DNA from: Accumulibacter sp.
GTDB lineage: Bacteria; Pseudomonadota; Gammaproteobacteria; Burkholderiales; Rhodocyclaceae
Direction of reading: 5' to 3'
Assembly (NCBI GenBank): GCA_024235715.1
Contig: JACKLW010000007.1
Location: 310,001-374,000, forward strand
Length of the DNA stretch: 64,000 bases
This document shows positions 32,786 through 42,086 of the stretch, piece by piece. Below the pieces are notes generated by a model that saw nothing but the letters and a program-made list of their open reading frames with translations, did no database searches and was not told the DNA's origin. The translations under genes were made by a program, and so were the position numbers. Positions within the stretch are counted from its first letter, which is position 1; the number at the start of each line of letters is the position of its first letter.

Positions 32786-34462
32786 ATGACAGAGGTCAAC
32801 AGCGGAATGCAGGTGGCGGTACGGTATCTCCAATCAGCCGATGCACTGATCGGGAAGTCGCTGGGCTGGATGAAGCAGCAGTGTGCCGGCGACAAGGGAG
32901 TCTCCAGCGAGAAGCTCGACGCCCATCAGATGGCCAGTTTCGATCTGGCATGGTGTGCCGCTGAAGCGACCGCTGCACGTTTTGCGGCTGACTATGCCGG
33001 CAAGGTTGCCGCGGCCGGTGCGACAGGCGATGGCCCATGTCTGGAAGAGCGGATGGCGCTGGTGTTTTGCGCCGAGGCCTTGCAGAACATTCACAACCGT
33101 TTCTGGGCGCGCCCGCAGTGTTTCGGCGTGAATGCCGGCGAACTGGCCGCCTTCGCCTCTTCCGAAATGGCTGTTTTCTGCCAGACGCAACTCGATGCGC
33201 GCAATCTGGAAGCGCTTGGCAGGCAGGTGGCGGCACTGGAGGGCGACAGCGGTGCCTACATGCTCGGCGATGACGCGATGATGATGCAGGACGCGTTCCG
33301 CAAGCTGGCGACCAACGTGGTGATGCCTCTGGCCGAGGAGATTCATCGCGAGGACCGGATCATTCCGCAGGAAATCCTCGAGCCGCTGACGGAAATGGGC
33401 TGCTTCGGCCTGTCGATTCCGGAACGTTTCGGCGGTATCCAGAGCGACGATCATGAAGACAACATGGGGATGATCGTGGTCACCGAGGAACTGTCGCGCG
33501 GCTCCCTCGGTGCGGCAGGCAGCCTGATCACCCGTCCTGAAATCCTCAGCCGCGCCCTGCTCAAGGGCGGAACGGAAGCGCAGAGACAGAAGTGGTTGCC
33601 GCAGGTGGCGATGGGCGATCCATTGTGCGCCATCGCGGTCACCGAACCGGATACCGGCTCGGACGTCGCGGCCATGCGCCTCAAGGCGACCAGGTGCGAT
33701 GGCGGCTGGATTCTGGACGGCGTCAAGACCTGGTGCACCATGGCCGGCAAGGCTGGCGTGCTGCTGGTCCTGGCCCGATCCAACCCGGACCGCTCGCTCG
33801 GTCACAAGGGCTTGAGCATGTTCCTGGTGGAAAAGGACTCGTATGACGGGCACGATTTCGAGTATCGTCAGGCGCAGGGTGGCGTGCTGACCGGCCGGGC
33901 GATTTCGACCATTGGTTACCGCGGGATGCATTCCTATGAACTGTTCTTCGACAACATCTTTGTCCCTGACGAGAATCTGGTCGGCGGTCCGGAAGGCGAA
34001 GGGAAGGGCTTCTACTTCACCATGGCCGGCTTTGCGGGCGGACGAATTCAAACTGCCGCACGTGCCATCGGCGTCATGCAGGCGGCTTTCGAACGTGCCG
34101 TTTCCTATGCCGGCGAGCGCAAGGCATTCGGCAAACCGATTGGCGACTATCAACTGACGCTGGTCAAGTTGGCGCGCATGGCAACTCTGCTGACCGTCTC
34201 CCGGCAATTCACCTACGCCGTCGGGCGTCTCATGGACCAGGGTTCAGGGCAGATGGAAGCGAGCATGGTGAAGCTCTTCACCTGTCGGACCGCCGAGTGG
34301 CTGACCCGCGAAGCGCTGCAGATCCATGGGGGTATGGGCTATGCCGAGGAGTCGCCCGTCAGCCGCTATTTCCTGGATGCCCGTGTGCTGTCGATTTTCG
34401 AAGGGGCCGAAGAAACGCTGGCCCTGAAGGTGATCGCGCGCGCGCTCATCGACGCGGCGTAG
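32786..34462 (+). CDS. mcd: (2S)-Methylsuccinyl-CoA dehydrogenase
   Basis: The 558-residue flavoprotein combines an extra N-terminal helical region (about residues 1-150) with a complete acyl-CoA dehydrogenase fold: CAIAVTEPDTGSDVAAMRLKAT, FDNIFVPDENLVGG, RIQTAARAIGVMQAAFERAVSYAGERKAFGKPI, and QIHGGMGYAEESPVSRYFLDARVLSIFEGAEE. The long N-terminus separates Mcd from ordinary acyl-CoA dehydrogenases of about 380-400 residues. It oxidises methylsuccinyl-CoA to mesaconyl-C1-CoA, passing electrons to ETF. It starts 44 bases after the lyase-fold gene with an AAGAAAGGGA site. Confidence 0.93.
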   Translation: MTEVNSGMQVAVRYLQSADALIGKSLGWMKQQCAGDKGVSSEKLDAHQMASFDLAWCAAEATAARFAADYAGKVAAAGATGDGPCLEERMALVFCAEALQNIHNRFWARPQCFGVNAGELAAFASSEMAVFCQTQLDARNLEALGRQVAALEGDSGAYMLGDDAMMMQDAFRKLATNVVMPLAEEIHREDRIIPQEILEPLTEMGCFGLSIPERFGGIQSDDHEDNMGMIVVTEELSRGSLGAAGSLITRPEILSRALLKGGTEAQRQKWLPQVAMGDPLCAIAVTEPDTGSDVAAMRLKATRCDGGWILDGVKTWCTMAGKAGVLLVLARSNPDRSLGHKGLSMFLVEKDSYDGHDFEYRQAQGGVLTGRAISTIGYRGMHSYELFFDNIFVPDENLVGGPEGEGKGFYFTMAGFAGGRIQTAARAIGVMQAAFERAVSYAGERKAFGKPIGDYQLTLVKLARMATLLTVSRQFTYAVGRLMDQGSGQMEASMVKLFTCRTAEWLTREALQIHGGMGYAEESPVSRYFLDARVLSIFEGAEETLALKVIARALIDAA

Positions 34463-34518
34463 TTCCGGCTCCAGCCTGCAGGTCGTCGCGCCGATGGTCA
34501 TGGCAGCGCAGCCGGTGA

Positions 34519-34530
34519 CGGTCATGACCG
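34519..34530. promoter_or_regulatory. Perfect palindrome in the mcd-mch2 gap
   Basis: CGGTCATGACCG at 34519-34530 is a perfect 12-bp palindrome in the 242-base gap after mcd. A weaker CCCCGA/TCGGGG hairpin follows at 34619-34644. The gap may hold an internal promoter for mch2-ecm-meaB-ccr. Confidence 0.3.
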
Positions 34531-34704
34531 CTTCCTTCACTTGCGGTGCGCATTCCGGCATGCGCGCCGCTGTTGTTTGAGTGGCGGTGAGCAGGCCTCC
34601 TGGAGTCCTCGCCTCATTCCCCGATCCTTGTCTCCCGCTCGGGGTGAAACAGAAGGGAGATTCGTGAGTCGCGAATGCGACTTGCACGGCAAAAGGAAGA
34701 TTCC

Positions 34705-35886
34705 ATGTCGCAAGCGATTCGTTTCCGACCGCAGGTCGAGCTGGCTGAAACAGTGAAGGTGGACCTGCAGAAGGTCCGCTACCCTCACTATGGACGCTAT
34801 CTGGAGGAGTTCGTGCCGGGGCAGGTGTTTGTGCACCCGCGTGGCTTCACCTTCTTCCCCGCCCAGATGGAGGCCTTTGCCCGCACCTACATGCAGTGCA
34901 ATCCGCTGTACATCAATCAGGAGTACGCGCGGGCCAGCGGTTTTGCCGGCCTGCTGGCTTCGCCGCAGATGGTCTTCAACGTCGTTCTCTCGCTCGGCGT
35001 GCAGAACGACTCGGAAAAGGCAATGGCGAACCTCGGCTATTACGATGCGCAGTACTTGCGGCCGGTTTATCAGCTGGACACGATTCGCGCCCTGACCAGG
35101 GTCATGGACCGCAAGGAGCGTGGCGCCGGCAAGCCCGGTATCGTGACCATCCGGACATTGGGCATCAACCAGAATGACGAGGTGGTTCTGCAGTACCAGC
35201 GCAAGATCATGGTCGCCGGGCAGGGTGACCGTCCGCCAACCACGCCCCTGCCGCCCTCCGCGGCGATGCCGGCCTTCCCCTGGGTCGAGGATGCCGCGGT
35301 CTCCCTGCCCGAGTTTCCGGCTGCGCTTCCTTCCGGCCTGACCGGGCCAACTTCCTACTTCGAGGATTTTTCCGTCGGCGAGATCATCGTTCACGCCAAT
35401 GGCAGAACGATCACCGATGAACATCAGCCGCTGACCTACGCGGTGGGAAATACGCATCCGCTGCACTTCGATCGCGTCTTCAGTTCCGGCCTGTCGGGCA
35501 AGATGAGCGGAGATCCCATTGTTTATGGGGGGCTGGTTTTCGCCTGGCTGGAAGGCCTGGCCAGTCGCGACGTCAGCGAGAACAGCGTATGGGAGCTCGG
35601 TTTCACGGAGGGCTATCATACTCAGCCCTCGGTCGGCGGCGACACCGTTGCCGCCCTGTCGCGCGTCCTGGCCGCCGAAGATGCCCCCGGCGAGTTGGGC
35701 GCCAGCTTCGGCATCGTGACTTTTCAGCTGGTCGGCGTCAAGAACGTCAGTGCCGCCACCGCTTTTGCCGAATACGGCGAGGATTTGTTCATCAAGGAAA
35801 ACGACAAGAAGGCGATGAACAAGGAAAAGATCGAGGCGAAGATTTTTGAGATCGAGAGACGTCTCTTGATCAGGAAGAGGAGCTAG
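34705..35886 (+). CDS. Second MaoC-type (mesaconyl-CoA hydratase-like) enzyme of the ethylmalonyl-CoA operon
   Basis: A 393-residue double-hotdog protein: N-terminal half with YHYGRYLEEF-like opening (YPHYGRYLEEFVPGQVFVHPRG) and C-terminal half SYFEDFSVGEIIVHANGRTITDEHQPLTYAVGNTHPLHFD, then a Lys/Glu-rich tail of about 30 residues. It is longer than, and clearly diverged from, Mch at 25755. Being in the operon with mcd and ecm, it is the natural candidate for hydration of mesaconyl-C1-CoA in the ethylmalonyl-CoA pathway. ATG 34705 follows AAGGAAG. Another enoyl-CoA substrate is possible. Confidence 0.8.
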   Translation: MSQAIRFRPQVELAETVKVDLQKVRYPHYGRYLEEFVPGQVFVHPRGFTFFPAQMEAFARTYMQCNPLYINQEYARASGFAGLLASPQMVFNVVLSLGVQNDSEKAMANLGYYDAQYLRPVYQLDTIRALTRVMDRKERGAGKPGIVTIRTLGINQNDEVVLQYQRKIMVAGQGDRPPTTPLPPSAAMPAFPWVEDAAVSLPEFPAALPSGLTGPTSYFEDFSVGEIIVHANGRTITDEHQPLTYAVGNTHPLHFDRVFSSGLSGKMSGDPIVYGGLVFAWLEGLASRDVSENSVWELGFTEGYHTQPSVGGDTVAALSRVLAAEDAPGELGASFGIVTFQLVGVKNVSAATAFAEYGEDLFIKENDKKAMNKEKIEAKIFEIERRLLIRKRS

Positions 35887-35888
35887 TC

Positions 35889-37907
35889 ATGGATTCCGTG
35901 CAAACGAAACGGGACCGTCCCTGGTTGATGCGGACCTACAGTGGTCACAGCTCGGCCCGGGCGTCCAACGCGCTCTATCGAACCAATCTTGCCAAAGGCC
36001 AGACCGGGTTGTCGGTGGCCTTCGATCTGCCGACGCAGACCGGCTACGATGCAGACAGCCCCCTGGCCAGGGGCGAGGTCGGCAAGGTTGGCGTGCCGAT
36101 ATCGCATATCGAGGACATGGATCAGTTGTTTGACCAGATACCCCTCGACCAGATGAACACGGCGATGACCATCAACGCCACGGCGCCATGGCTGCTGTCC
36201 CTGTATATCGGCCTGGCACAGCGCAGAGGCATCGACCCGAAGAAGCTGAGCGGCACGACCCAGAACGACATCATCAAGGAATACCTGTCGCGGGGTACCT
36301 ACATCTATCCGCCGGGTCCGTCGATGCGCCTGATCGCGGACACCATCAACTACACCGTCAAGCACGTGCCGAAGTGGAATCCGACCAACATCTGCAGTTA
36401 CCACTTGCAGGAGGCAGGGGCTACGCCGGTCCAGGAACTGGCCTATGCCCTGTGCACCGCGACGGCCGTTCTGGACCGCGTCCAGGCGTCTGGCGAGATC
36501 AGGCCGGAAGAGTTTTCACAGGTCGTCGAGCGCATCTCCTTCTTTGTCAACGCGGGCATCCGTTTCGTCGAGGAGTGTTGCAAGCTGCGGGCATTCGGCG
36601 AGATGTGGGACGAGCTGACGCTGACCCGCTACAAGGTGGCCGATCCGAAGCTGCGCCGTTTTCGCTATGGCGTGCAGGTGAACTCGCTGGGGCTCACCGA
36701 ACCGCAGCCGGAAAACAATGTGCAGAGAATCGTCCTGGAAATGCTGGCGGTGGCGCTGTCCAAGGGCGCTAGGGCGCGTGCCATCCAGCTTCCCGCGTGG
36801 AACGAGGCAATGGGTTTGCCGCGGCCCTGGGACCAGCAATGGGCGTTGCGCATGCAGCAGGTCTTGGCCTTCGAGACCGATCTGCTGGAGTACGAAGACA
36901 TTCTCGACGGCTCGCCGGTGATTGCGGCGAAGGTCAGGCAGCTCGTCGAGGGTGCCAGAAGAGAGATCGAGAACGTCGAAGCGCAGGGCGGGATCATTGC
37001 CGCGATCGAATCCGGTTACGTCAAGCGCGAGCTGGTGGCCAGCCACATGCAGCGCTTGCGCGCGATCGAGTCGGGCGAACTGAAGATCATCGGGGTCAAC
37101 TGCTTCCAGGAAACCGCGGAGTCCCCGCTGACCCTGGGTAGCGATGGCGGTATCATGAAGACCGATCCGGCCGCCGAACGTGAGCAGATCGAAAGGCTGC
37201 AGGCGCATCGAAAGAAGCGCAGCGAGGCCGACGTTCAGGCCGCCCTGCAGGGGCTGAGCGATGCCGCCAGAAGCGGCGACAACATCATGCCAAGTTCGAT
37301 TCGCTGCGCCCTGGCCGGCGTCAGCACCGGCGAGTGGGGTGATTCGCTGCGCGCTGTGTTTGGTGAGTTCCGCCCGCCGACGGGGATCGATATCGCCATC
37401 GACAGCCGCGCCGTACTTGGCAAGAAGGATCAGGTCACCGATCTCAGGGCGAGAGTCGCCAGCACCGGTGCGGCACTGGGCCGTCCCCTCAAGCTGCTGG
37501 TCGGCAAACCCGGGCTGGACGGACATTCCAACGGCGCGGAGCAGATTGCCGTCAAGGCGCGTGACGTCGGCTTCGAGGTGGTCTACGACGGGATCCGCCT
37601 GACGCCGCAACAGATTGCCCAGGCTGCCGAAGAGGAAGGCGTGCATATGGTCGGCCTGTCGATACTTTCGGGAAGCCACATGGAGCTGGTGGAATCGGTG
37701 CTGCAGGAGCTGCGTTCGCGCGATCTGGCGAGCGTGCCGGTGATCGCCGGCGGGATTATCCCGCAAGAGGACGCAACGAAGCTGGCCGCGCTCGGCGTCA
37801 GCGCAGTCTACACGCCCAAGGATTTCAATCTCAATACGATCATGGCCGACATGGTGGACGTGATCCGCCACGCCAACGGGCTCGAACGGCTTGGTCAGCT
37901 GCCCTGA
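35889..37907 (+). CDS. ecm: Ethylmalonyl-CoA mutase (B12-dependent)
   Basis: A 672-residue protein with the methylmalonyl-CoA mutase-like catalytic barrel (RTYSGHSSARASNALYRTNLAKGQTGLSVAFDLPTQTGYDAD) and a C-terminal cobalamin domain with DGHSNG (about residue 544), the LSILSGSHMELV segment and AGGIIP. Single-chain size about 670 residues, close spacing to meaB and ccr, and lack of a second subunit gene point to ethylmalonyl-CoA mutase (MeaA) rather than methylmalonyl-CoA mutase. It makes methylsuccinyl-CoA from (2R)-ethylmalonyl-CoA. It starts 2 bases after the MaoC gene. Confidence 0.92.
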   Translation: MDSVQTKRDRPWLMRTYSGHSSARASNALYRTNLAKGQTGLSVAFDLPTQTGYDADSPLARGEVGKVGVPISHIEDMDQLFDQIPLDQMNTAMTINATAPWLLSLYIGLAQRRGIDPKKLSGTTQNDIIKEYLSRGTYIYPPGPSMRLIADTINYTVKHVPKWNPTNICSYHLQEAGATPVQELAYALCTATAVLDRVQASGEIRPEEFSQVVERISFFVNAGIRFVEECCKLRAFGEMWDELTLTRYKVADPKLRRFRYGVQVNSLGLTEPQPENNVQRIVLEMLAVALSKGARARAIQLPAWNEAMGLPRPWDQQWALRMQQVLAFETDLLEYEDILDGSPVIAAKVRQLVEGARREIENVEAQGGIIAAIESGYVKRELVASHMQRLRAIESGELKIIGVNCFQETAESPLTLGSDGGIMKTDPAAEREQIERLQAHRKKRSEADVQAALQGLSDAARSGDNIMPSSIRCALAGVSTGEWGDSLRAVFGEFRPPTGIDIAIDSRAVLGKKDQVTDLRARVASTGAALGRPLKLLVGKPGLDGHSNGAEQIAVKARDVGFEVVYDGIRLTPQQIAQAAEEEGVHMVGLSILSGSHMELVESVLQELRSRDLASVPVIAGGIIPQEDATKLAALGVSAVYTPKDFNLNTIMADMVDVIRHANGLERLGQLP

Positions 37908-37913
37908 CGAAAC

Positions 37914-38942
37914 ATGGCCCAGGCAAACCTTCCCGAACCCGAGCAGCTGGCCTTGCGGATACTGCGCGGGGAGCGCGCGGCGGTTGCCGGTGGTCTGAAT
38001 CTCCTGGACAACAAGCTTCCGGAAGCGCGCAACCGCTCGGCGCGTCTGCTGGCCGCGCTCTCCGGCGAGCGTGCGCTGAATGACGGCCACCTCGTCGGGG
38101 TGACGGGTCCCCCCGGCGCCGGGAAGTCGTCTCTCGTTTCGGCGATGATACGCGAGTGGCGGCTCGCGGGCAGGACCGTCGGAGTGCTGGCGGTGGATCC
38201 GTCCAGCCGGCCGGAATTGGGCGGAGGCGCCTTGCTGGGCGATCGCATTCGCATCAAGAATTCCTCTCACGACGACGGTTTGTTCATTCGCTCGCTGGCC
38301 AATCGCAACCAGTTGGGGGGCGTCGCGACCGAGGTCTGGCCAATGAGCTGGCTGATGCTGGCCTGCTTCGACATCGTGGTCATCGAGACCGTCGGCGTCG
38401 GGCAGACCGAAATCGATATCGCGGAGATCGGTGATACCGTCTGTTATGTGGCGCAGCCGGCGTCGGGCGACACGATCCAGTATCTCAAGTCGGGAATCAT
38501 CGAAATACCGGATATCTTCGTGGTCAACAAGTCGGATATTGGCGCTGCGGCGCGCAAAACGGCCAGTGAACTTGGCCGCAGCGCGCCCCGGCCCGACCGC
38601 CGGGACGACTGGGATTATCCCGTGTGTCTGGTGAGCGCGACGATGAATACGGGGATCAGGCAGCTTAACGAGCATTTCGACAGGCACCGCAAATATCTTG
38701 TCGGCGCCGACTTGCTGGGCACGCTGCGTGCTCGCCATCAAAGCGGCTGGGTAGTACGCCTGTTGAAAGAGGAGTTCGGAACGTTCGGCCTGGAACTGAT
38801 CGGCGGCTGCGCGGCTGTCGGCGAAAGGCTTGGGGAAAACCAGCACCGTCAGTTTGAAGAATACGAGCGTATGCGCAAGCATATTCTTTCCAGATTCATG
38901 TCGGCAAGCCAGCCGAGTAGTCTAACCAAAGGAGCATCCTGA
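37914..38942 (+). CDS. meaB: MeaB/ArgK-type G protein chaperone for the B12 mutase
   Basis: A 342-residue GTPase of the G3E/SIMIBI class with Walker A GPPGAGKS (residues 65-72), the [19 protein letters not shown] switch region, ETVGVGQTE (Walker B region), and NKSD for guanine specificity. MeaB-type proteins guard and load cobalamin in mutases such as Ecm, the gene directly upstream (6-base gap). Its stop overlaps the ccr start (TGATG). Length is normal. Confidence 0.93.
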   Translation: MAQANLPEPEQLALRILRGERAAVAGGLNLLDNKLPEARNRSARLLAALSGERALNDGHLVGVTGPPGAGKSSLVSAMIREWRLAGRTVGVLAVDPSSRPELGGGALLGDRIRIKNSSHDDGLFIRSLANRNQLGGVATEVWPMSWLMLACFDIVVIETVGVGQTEIDIAEIGDTVCYVAQPASGDTIQYLKSGIIEIPDIFVVNKSDIGAAARKTASELGRSAPRPDRRDDWDYPVCLVSATMNTGIRQLNEHFDRHRKYLVGADLLGTLRARHQSGWVVRLLKEEFGTFGLELIGGCAAVGERLGENQHRQFEEYERMRKHILSRFMSASQPSSLTKGAS

Positions 38943-40696
38943 TGAGCAAACAACTGTATGAACTAGGCGATAGGCCCCCCCTGGGCGAAGTTCCGGAACA
39001 GATGCATGCCTGGCTGATCCGCCAGGACCGTTTTGGCAAGCCCACCGAGGCGTTTCAGAAGGAAGTGGTGAATACCCCGGCGATCGCCGACGATGAGGTC
39101 CTGGTACTCGTGATGGCGGCGGGGATCAACTACAACAACGTGTGGGCGGCACTCGGCTTCCCGGTCAACGTCATCGGCGCCCGCAACAAGGCCGGCGAGC
39201 CCGAAGACTTCCATATCGGCGGCAGCGACGCCTCCGGCATCGTCTACGCGGTCGGCAAGGACGTGACCAACGTCAAGGTCGGGGACGAAGTGGTGATGCA
39301 TTGCGGCCAATGGGATCGCAACTGCAGCTGGGTCAAGAAGGGTGGCGACCCGATGTACTCGCCCTCGTTCAAGATCTGGGGATACGAAACCAATTACGGC
39401 AGTTTTGCCCAATTCACCAAGGTGCAGGGTCACCAGTGCATGCCCAAGCCCAGGCACATGACCTGGGAAGAGTCGGCGGCGTATACGCTGGTCGCCGCGA
39501 CGGCCTGGCGGATGCTGCACGGCTGGGAAAGCAGTTCGATCAAGAAGGGCGATGTGGCCCTGATCTGGGGTGGCGCAGGCGGCCTGGGTTCGATGGCCAT
39601 CCAGATCGCCAAGGCGGTCGGCGCGACATCGGTGGCCATCGTGTCGGGCGAGGACAAGTTCGACTACTGCATGAAGCTGGGTGCGAAAGGCTGCATCAAC
39701 CGTAACGACTTCGATCACTGGGGCATGTTGCCGCACTGGAAGGACAACGCCGGCTACGCCAAGTGGCTGAAAGGCGTGCGCTCCTTTGGCGCGAAGATCT
39801 GGGAAGTGCTGGGCGAGAAGCGCGCGCCGAACATCGTCTTCGAGCATCCTGGCGAAACGACCATCCCGACTTCGATTTTCGTGTGTGAAACCGGTGGCAT
39901 GGTCGTCGTCTGCGCCGGCACCTCGGGCTACAATGCGACCGTCGACCTGCGCTACCTGTGGATGCGGCAGAAGCGCCTGCAAGGCTCGCATTTTGCCAAT
40001 GCCGTGCAGTGCAACCAGATGAACGAGCTGGCGCTTGCTGGCCTGATCGATCCCTGCATGTCGCGAGCGTTTACCTATGACGATCTGCCCCTGGCACATC
40101 AGTTGATGCACGACAACAAACACCCGCACGGCAACATGTCGGCGCTGATTGGCGCTACCGAATTCGGCCTGGGTGCCAGTGGCAAGCCGGCCGTGGCGAT
40201 TGTGCATCCGACGCTGCCCAAGGACGATGTTCACACGACGCCGGCACCCTATCCGATGTCCACGCCGCTGCCGGGCATTGCCGAGGGCGAACCCGTTACC
40301 ATTGCCGACGATGGCAGCAAGGTTCGCGATCTGATGCATCGTGGCATCATTTCCTGTGCGCCGGGCGATTCCGTCGGTGCTGTCGCCAAGATCATGGTCG
40401 ACAACGAGATTCATGCCGTGGTCGTCATGGATGCGCAGGGCGGAGCCGTTGGCGTCGTGTCGCAGACCGACATGGTTCTGGCGCGGCAGGGCCGGACGCC
40501 GGATCAGGCGCGCGCGATGCAGGCCGGGGAGATCATGACCCCGGGTTGCGCGACCTGCGATGCGGAGATGCTGTTGAGCGACGCGGTCAGCCTGATGACG
40601 GGGCGTCGTATGCACCGTCTGGTGGTGACCGAGCAGGGTCAGCCGGTGGGCGTCATTTCCATGACCGACGTGGTCCGCAAGATCATCGGCGAGTGA
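38942..40696 (+). CDS. ccr: Crotonyl-CoA carboxylase/reductase with fused C-terminal CBS pair
   Basis: The 584-residue protein begins with a typical Ccr of about 430 residues in the medium-chain dehydrogenase family: [76 protein letters not shown] (NADPH fold, 205-228) and [15 protein letters not shown]. It reductively carboxylates crotonyl-CoA to ethylmalonyl-CoA. After a proline-rich linker (about 430-455), residues 459-584 form two CBS motifs, each ending in a ligand-binding pattern (GVVSQTDMV near 504, GVISMTDVV near 570). CBS pairs usually bind adenine nucleotides, so energy-state control of this step is likely but unproven. The fusion is unusual. Last gene of the operon. Confidence 0.93.
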   Translation: MSKQLYELGDRPPLGEVPEQMHAWLIRQDRFGKPTEAFQKEVVNTPAIADDEVLVLVMAAGINYNNVWAALGFPVNVIGARNKAGEPEDFHIGGSDASGIVYAVGKDVTNVKVGDEVVMHCGQWDRNCSWVKKGGDPMYSPSFKIWGYETNYGSFAQFTKVQGHQCMPKPRHMTWEESAAYTLVAATAWRMLHGWESSSIKKGDVALIWGGAGGLGSMAIQIAKAVGATSVAIVSGEDKFDYCMKLGAKGCINRNDFDHWGMLPHWKDNAGYAKWLKGVRSFGAKIWEVLGEKRAPNIVFEHPGETTIPTSIFVCETGGMVVVCAGTSGYNATVDLRYLWMRQKRLQGSHFANAVQCNQMNELALAGLIDPCMSRAFTYDDLPLAHQLMHDNKHPHGNMSALIGATEFGLGASGKPAVAIVHPTLPKDDVHTTPAPYPMSTPLPGIAEGEPVTIADDGSKVRDLMHRGIISCAPGDSVGAVAKIMVDNEIHAVVVMDAQGGAVGVVSQTDMVLARQGRTPDQARAMQAGEIMTPGCATCDAEMLLSDAVSLMTGRRMHRLVVTEQGQPVGVISMTDVVRKIIGE

Positions 40697-40772
40697 TCGC
40701 CGCGCGCCAGGTCAGCGGCATCTGCCGTCGTCCCTCCGCGGCCGGCCCGGTCCGGGCAAGGGGCGCTGCAAA

Positions 40773-40808
40773 CCCTTCCCCGTCCTTGCGGACGGGGAAG
40801 GGATTTTC
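40773..40808 (+). terminator. Strong terminator of the ethylmalonyl-CoA operon
   Basis: A perfect 13-bp stem (40773-40785 with 40790-40802) with a TTGC tetraloop followed by ATTTTC. It separates ccr from the oxidoreductase gene at 40835. Confidence 0.88.
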
Positions 40809-40834
40809 TCGAAAACGATGGAGAATTTCCCAGC

Positions 40835-41812
40835 ATGCGAGCCATCGTCTGCCGTGAACTCACTGGTCCCGCCGCGTTGCGGATCGAGGAGCTTGCCGAA
40901 CCTCTCTCCGGTCCCGGGCAGGTGCGCATTCGGGTCCGTGCCTGCGGGGTCAACTTTGCCGACAGCCTGATTACCCGCGGCCAATATCAAAAACAGCCAG
41001 CAACCCCTTTCGTTCCGGGTTTTGAAGTTGCCGGAGAGGTGCTCGAGGTGGGCGCCGGCGTGACCGGGTTCGCGCCCGGCGATCGGGTGCTGGCCCTGAC
41101 GCCCCACGGTGGCTACGCCGAGCAGGTTGCCGCCGACATCACGCGTTGTGTGCCGATACCGCCGACCATGTCCTGGGAACACGCCGCGGGATTTCCGGTG
41201 GTGTTTGGCACGTCGCATGTCGCCTTGTGGCATCGCGCACGCTTGCAGGCAGGCGAGACGCTGGTCGTGCACGGTGCCTCCGGTGGCGTCGGGCTGACCG
41301 CCGTTGCCATTGGCAAGCGTCTGGGGGCCACGGTCATCGCCACGGCCAGCGGCCCGGCAAAGCTCGCGGTGGCCCGCGAACACGGCGCCGACCACCTCAT
41401 CGATTCCAGCCGGGAGGATGTTCGCGAGCGGATCAGGGACCTGACCGCCGGTCGTGGTGCCGACGTGGTCTACGATCCCGTTGGCGGTGCGTTATTTACG
41501 GCTTCGCTGCGCAGCATCGCTTTCGAAGGGCGAATCCTGGTCATCGGTTTTGCCGGCGGCGACGTGCCGCAGATCCCTGCCAATCACCTGCTGGTCAAGA
41601 ATGTCGACGTGATCGGCGTTAACTGGCCGGCTTACGCCGAATTGCTCCCCCGAGTAATGATCGAGAGTTTCGCGACGCTTGTTCAATGGTATCTCGACGG
41701 CGCCATCCAGGTGCACGTTTCGGCGACCTATCCGCTGGCAAGGGCGGTCGAGGCGCTCGATCAGGTCGTGAGCAGAAAATCCACGGGCAAGGTGGTTATT
41801 ACTACCGAGTGA
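40835..41812 (+). CDS. Zinc-independent quinone oxidoreductase-like (MDR family) NADPH enzyme
   Basis: A 325-residue medium-chain dehydrogenase/reductase without the zinc-binding cysteines: MRAIVCRELTGPAALRIEELAEP, VNFADSLITRGQYQ, PGFEVAGEVLEVG, and nucleotide-binding VVHGASGGVGLTAVAIGKRLGA. The family includes NADPH:quinone reductases and enoyl-CoA or acryloyl-CoA reductases. It lies after the ccr terminator on the same strand. The exact substrate is unknown; an enoyl-CoA role would fit the neighbourhood but is only a suggestion. Confidence 0.82.
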   Translation: MRAIVCRELTGPAALRIEELAEPLSGPGQVRIRVRACGVNFADSLITRGQYQKQPATPFVPGFEVAGEVLEVGAGVTGFAPGDRVLALTPHGGYAEQVAADITRCVPIPPTMSWEHAAGFPVVFGTSHVALWHRARLQAGETLVVHGASGGVGLTAVAIGKRLGATVIATASGPAKLAVAREHGADHLIDSSREDVRERIRDLTAGRGADVVYDPVGGALFTASLRSIAFEGRILVIGFAGGDVPQIPANHLLVKNVDVIGVNWPAYAELLPRVMIESFATLVQWYLDGAIQVHVSATYPLARAVEALDQVVSRKSTGKVVITTE

Positions 41813-42086
41813 AGCGCAGCGCCGCTTAATGGAGTGACGTTTTGCCTGCCGGGACGCGCGCTCGAATGTGTATTATCGATTGGTATGACAATGGAGACTG
41901 CCGTTTGACCGGGGGTCCAATATAAAGGATACTCGTTGCCATGCAATTCCAGTCCCTGGCCTCGCGACCTCTCTGGCTCGAAATGGCCGGAATGCTCCAA
42001 AACACACACTGGCGCAGGCGATAGCAGGCGTCATTTTCCCTGGGCACGGCCATGTCCGTGCTGATAATCACCATGAAAGGCCTGTC
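41813..42086. other. Intergenic region upstream of phaJ
   Basis: About 270 bases without a gene. It contains the candidate phaJ promoter at 41905-41933 and an untranslated leader of roughly 147 bases. No terminator hairpin with a T run was seen after the oxidoreductase gene. Confidence 0.4.
41905..41933 (+). promoter_or_regulatory. Candidate sigma-70 promoter of phaJ
   Basis: TTGACC (41905-41910), 17-base spacer, GATACT (41928-41933). The predicted start is near 41940. Confidence 0.5.

Noticed and set aside
36516-38882. 788-codon minus-strand open frame opposite ecm and meaB
   Set aside because: Low-complexity antisense shadow; the plus strand codes recognisable Ecm and MeaB throughout.
38963-40615. 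550-codon minus-strand open frame opposite ccr
   Set aside because: No motif, His/Arg/Val-rich, fully antisense to ccr.
40773-40802. Long perfect inverted repeat considered as a mobile-element end or repeat unit
   Set aside because: Its tetraloop, T-rich tail and position after ccr fit a simple terminator.
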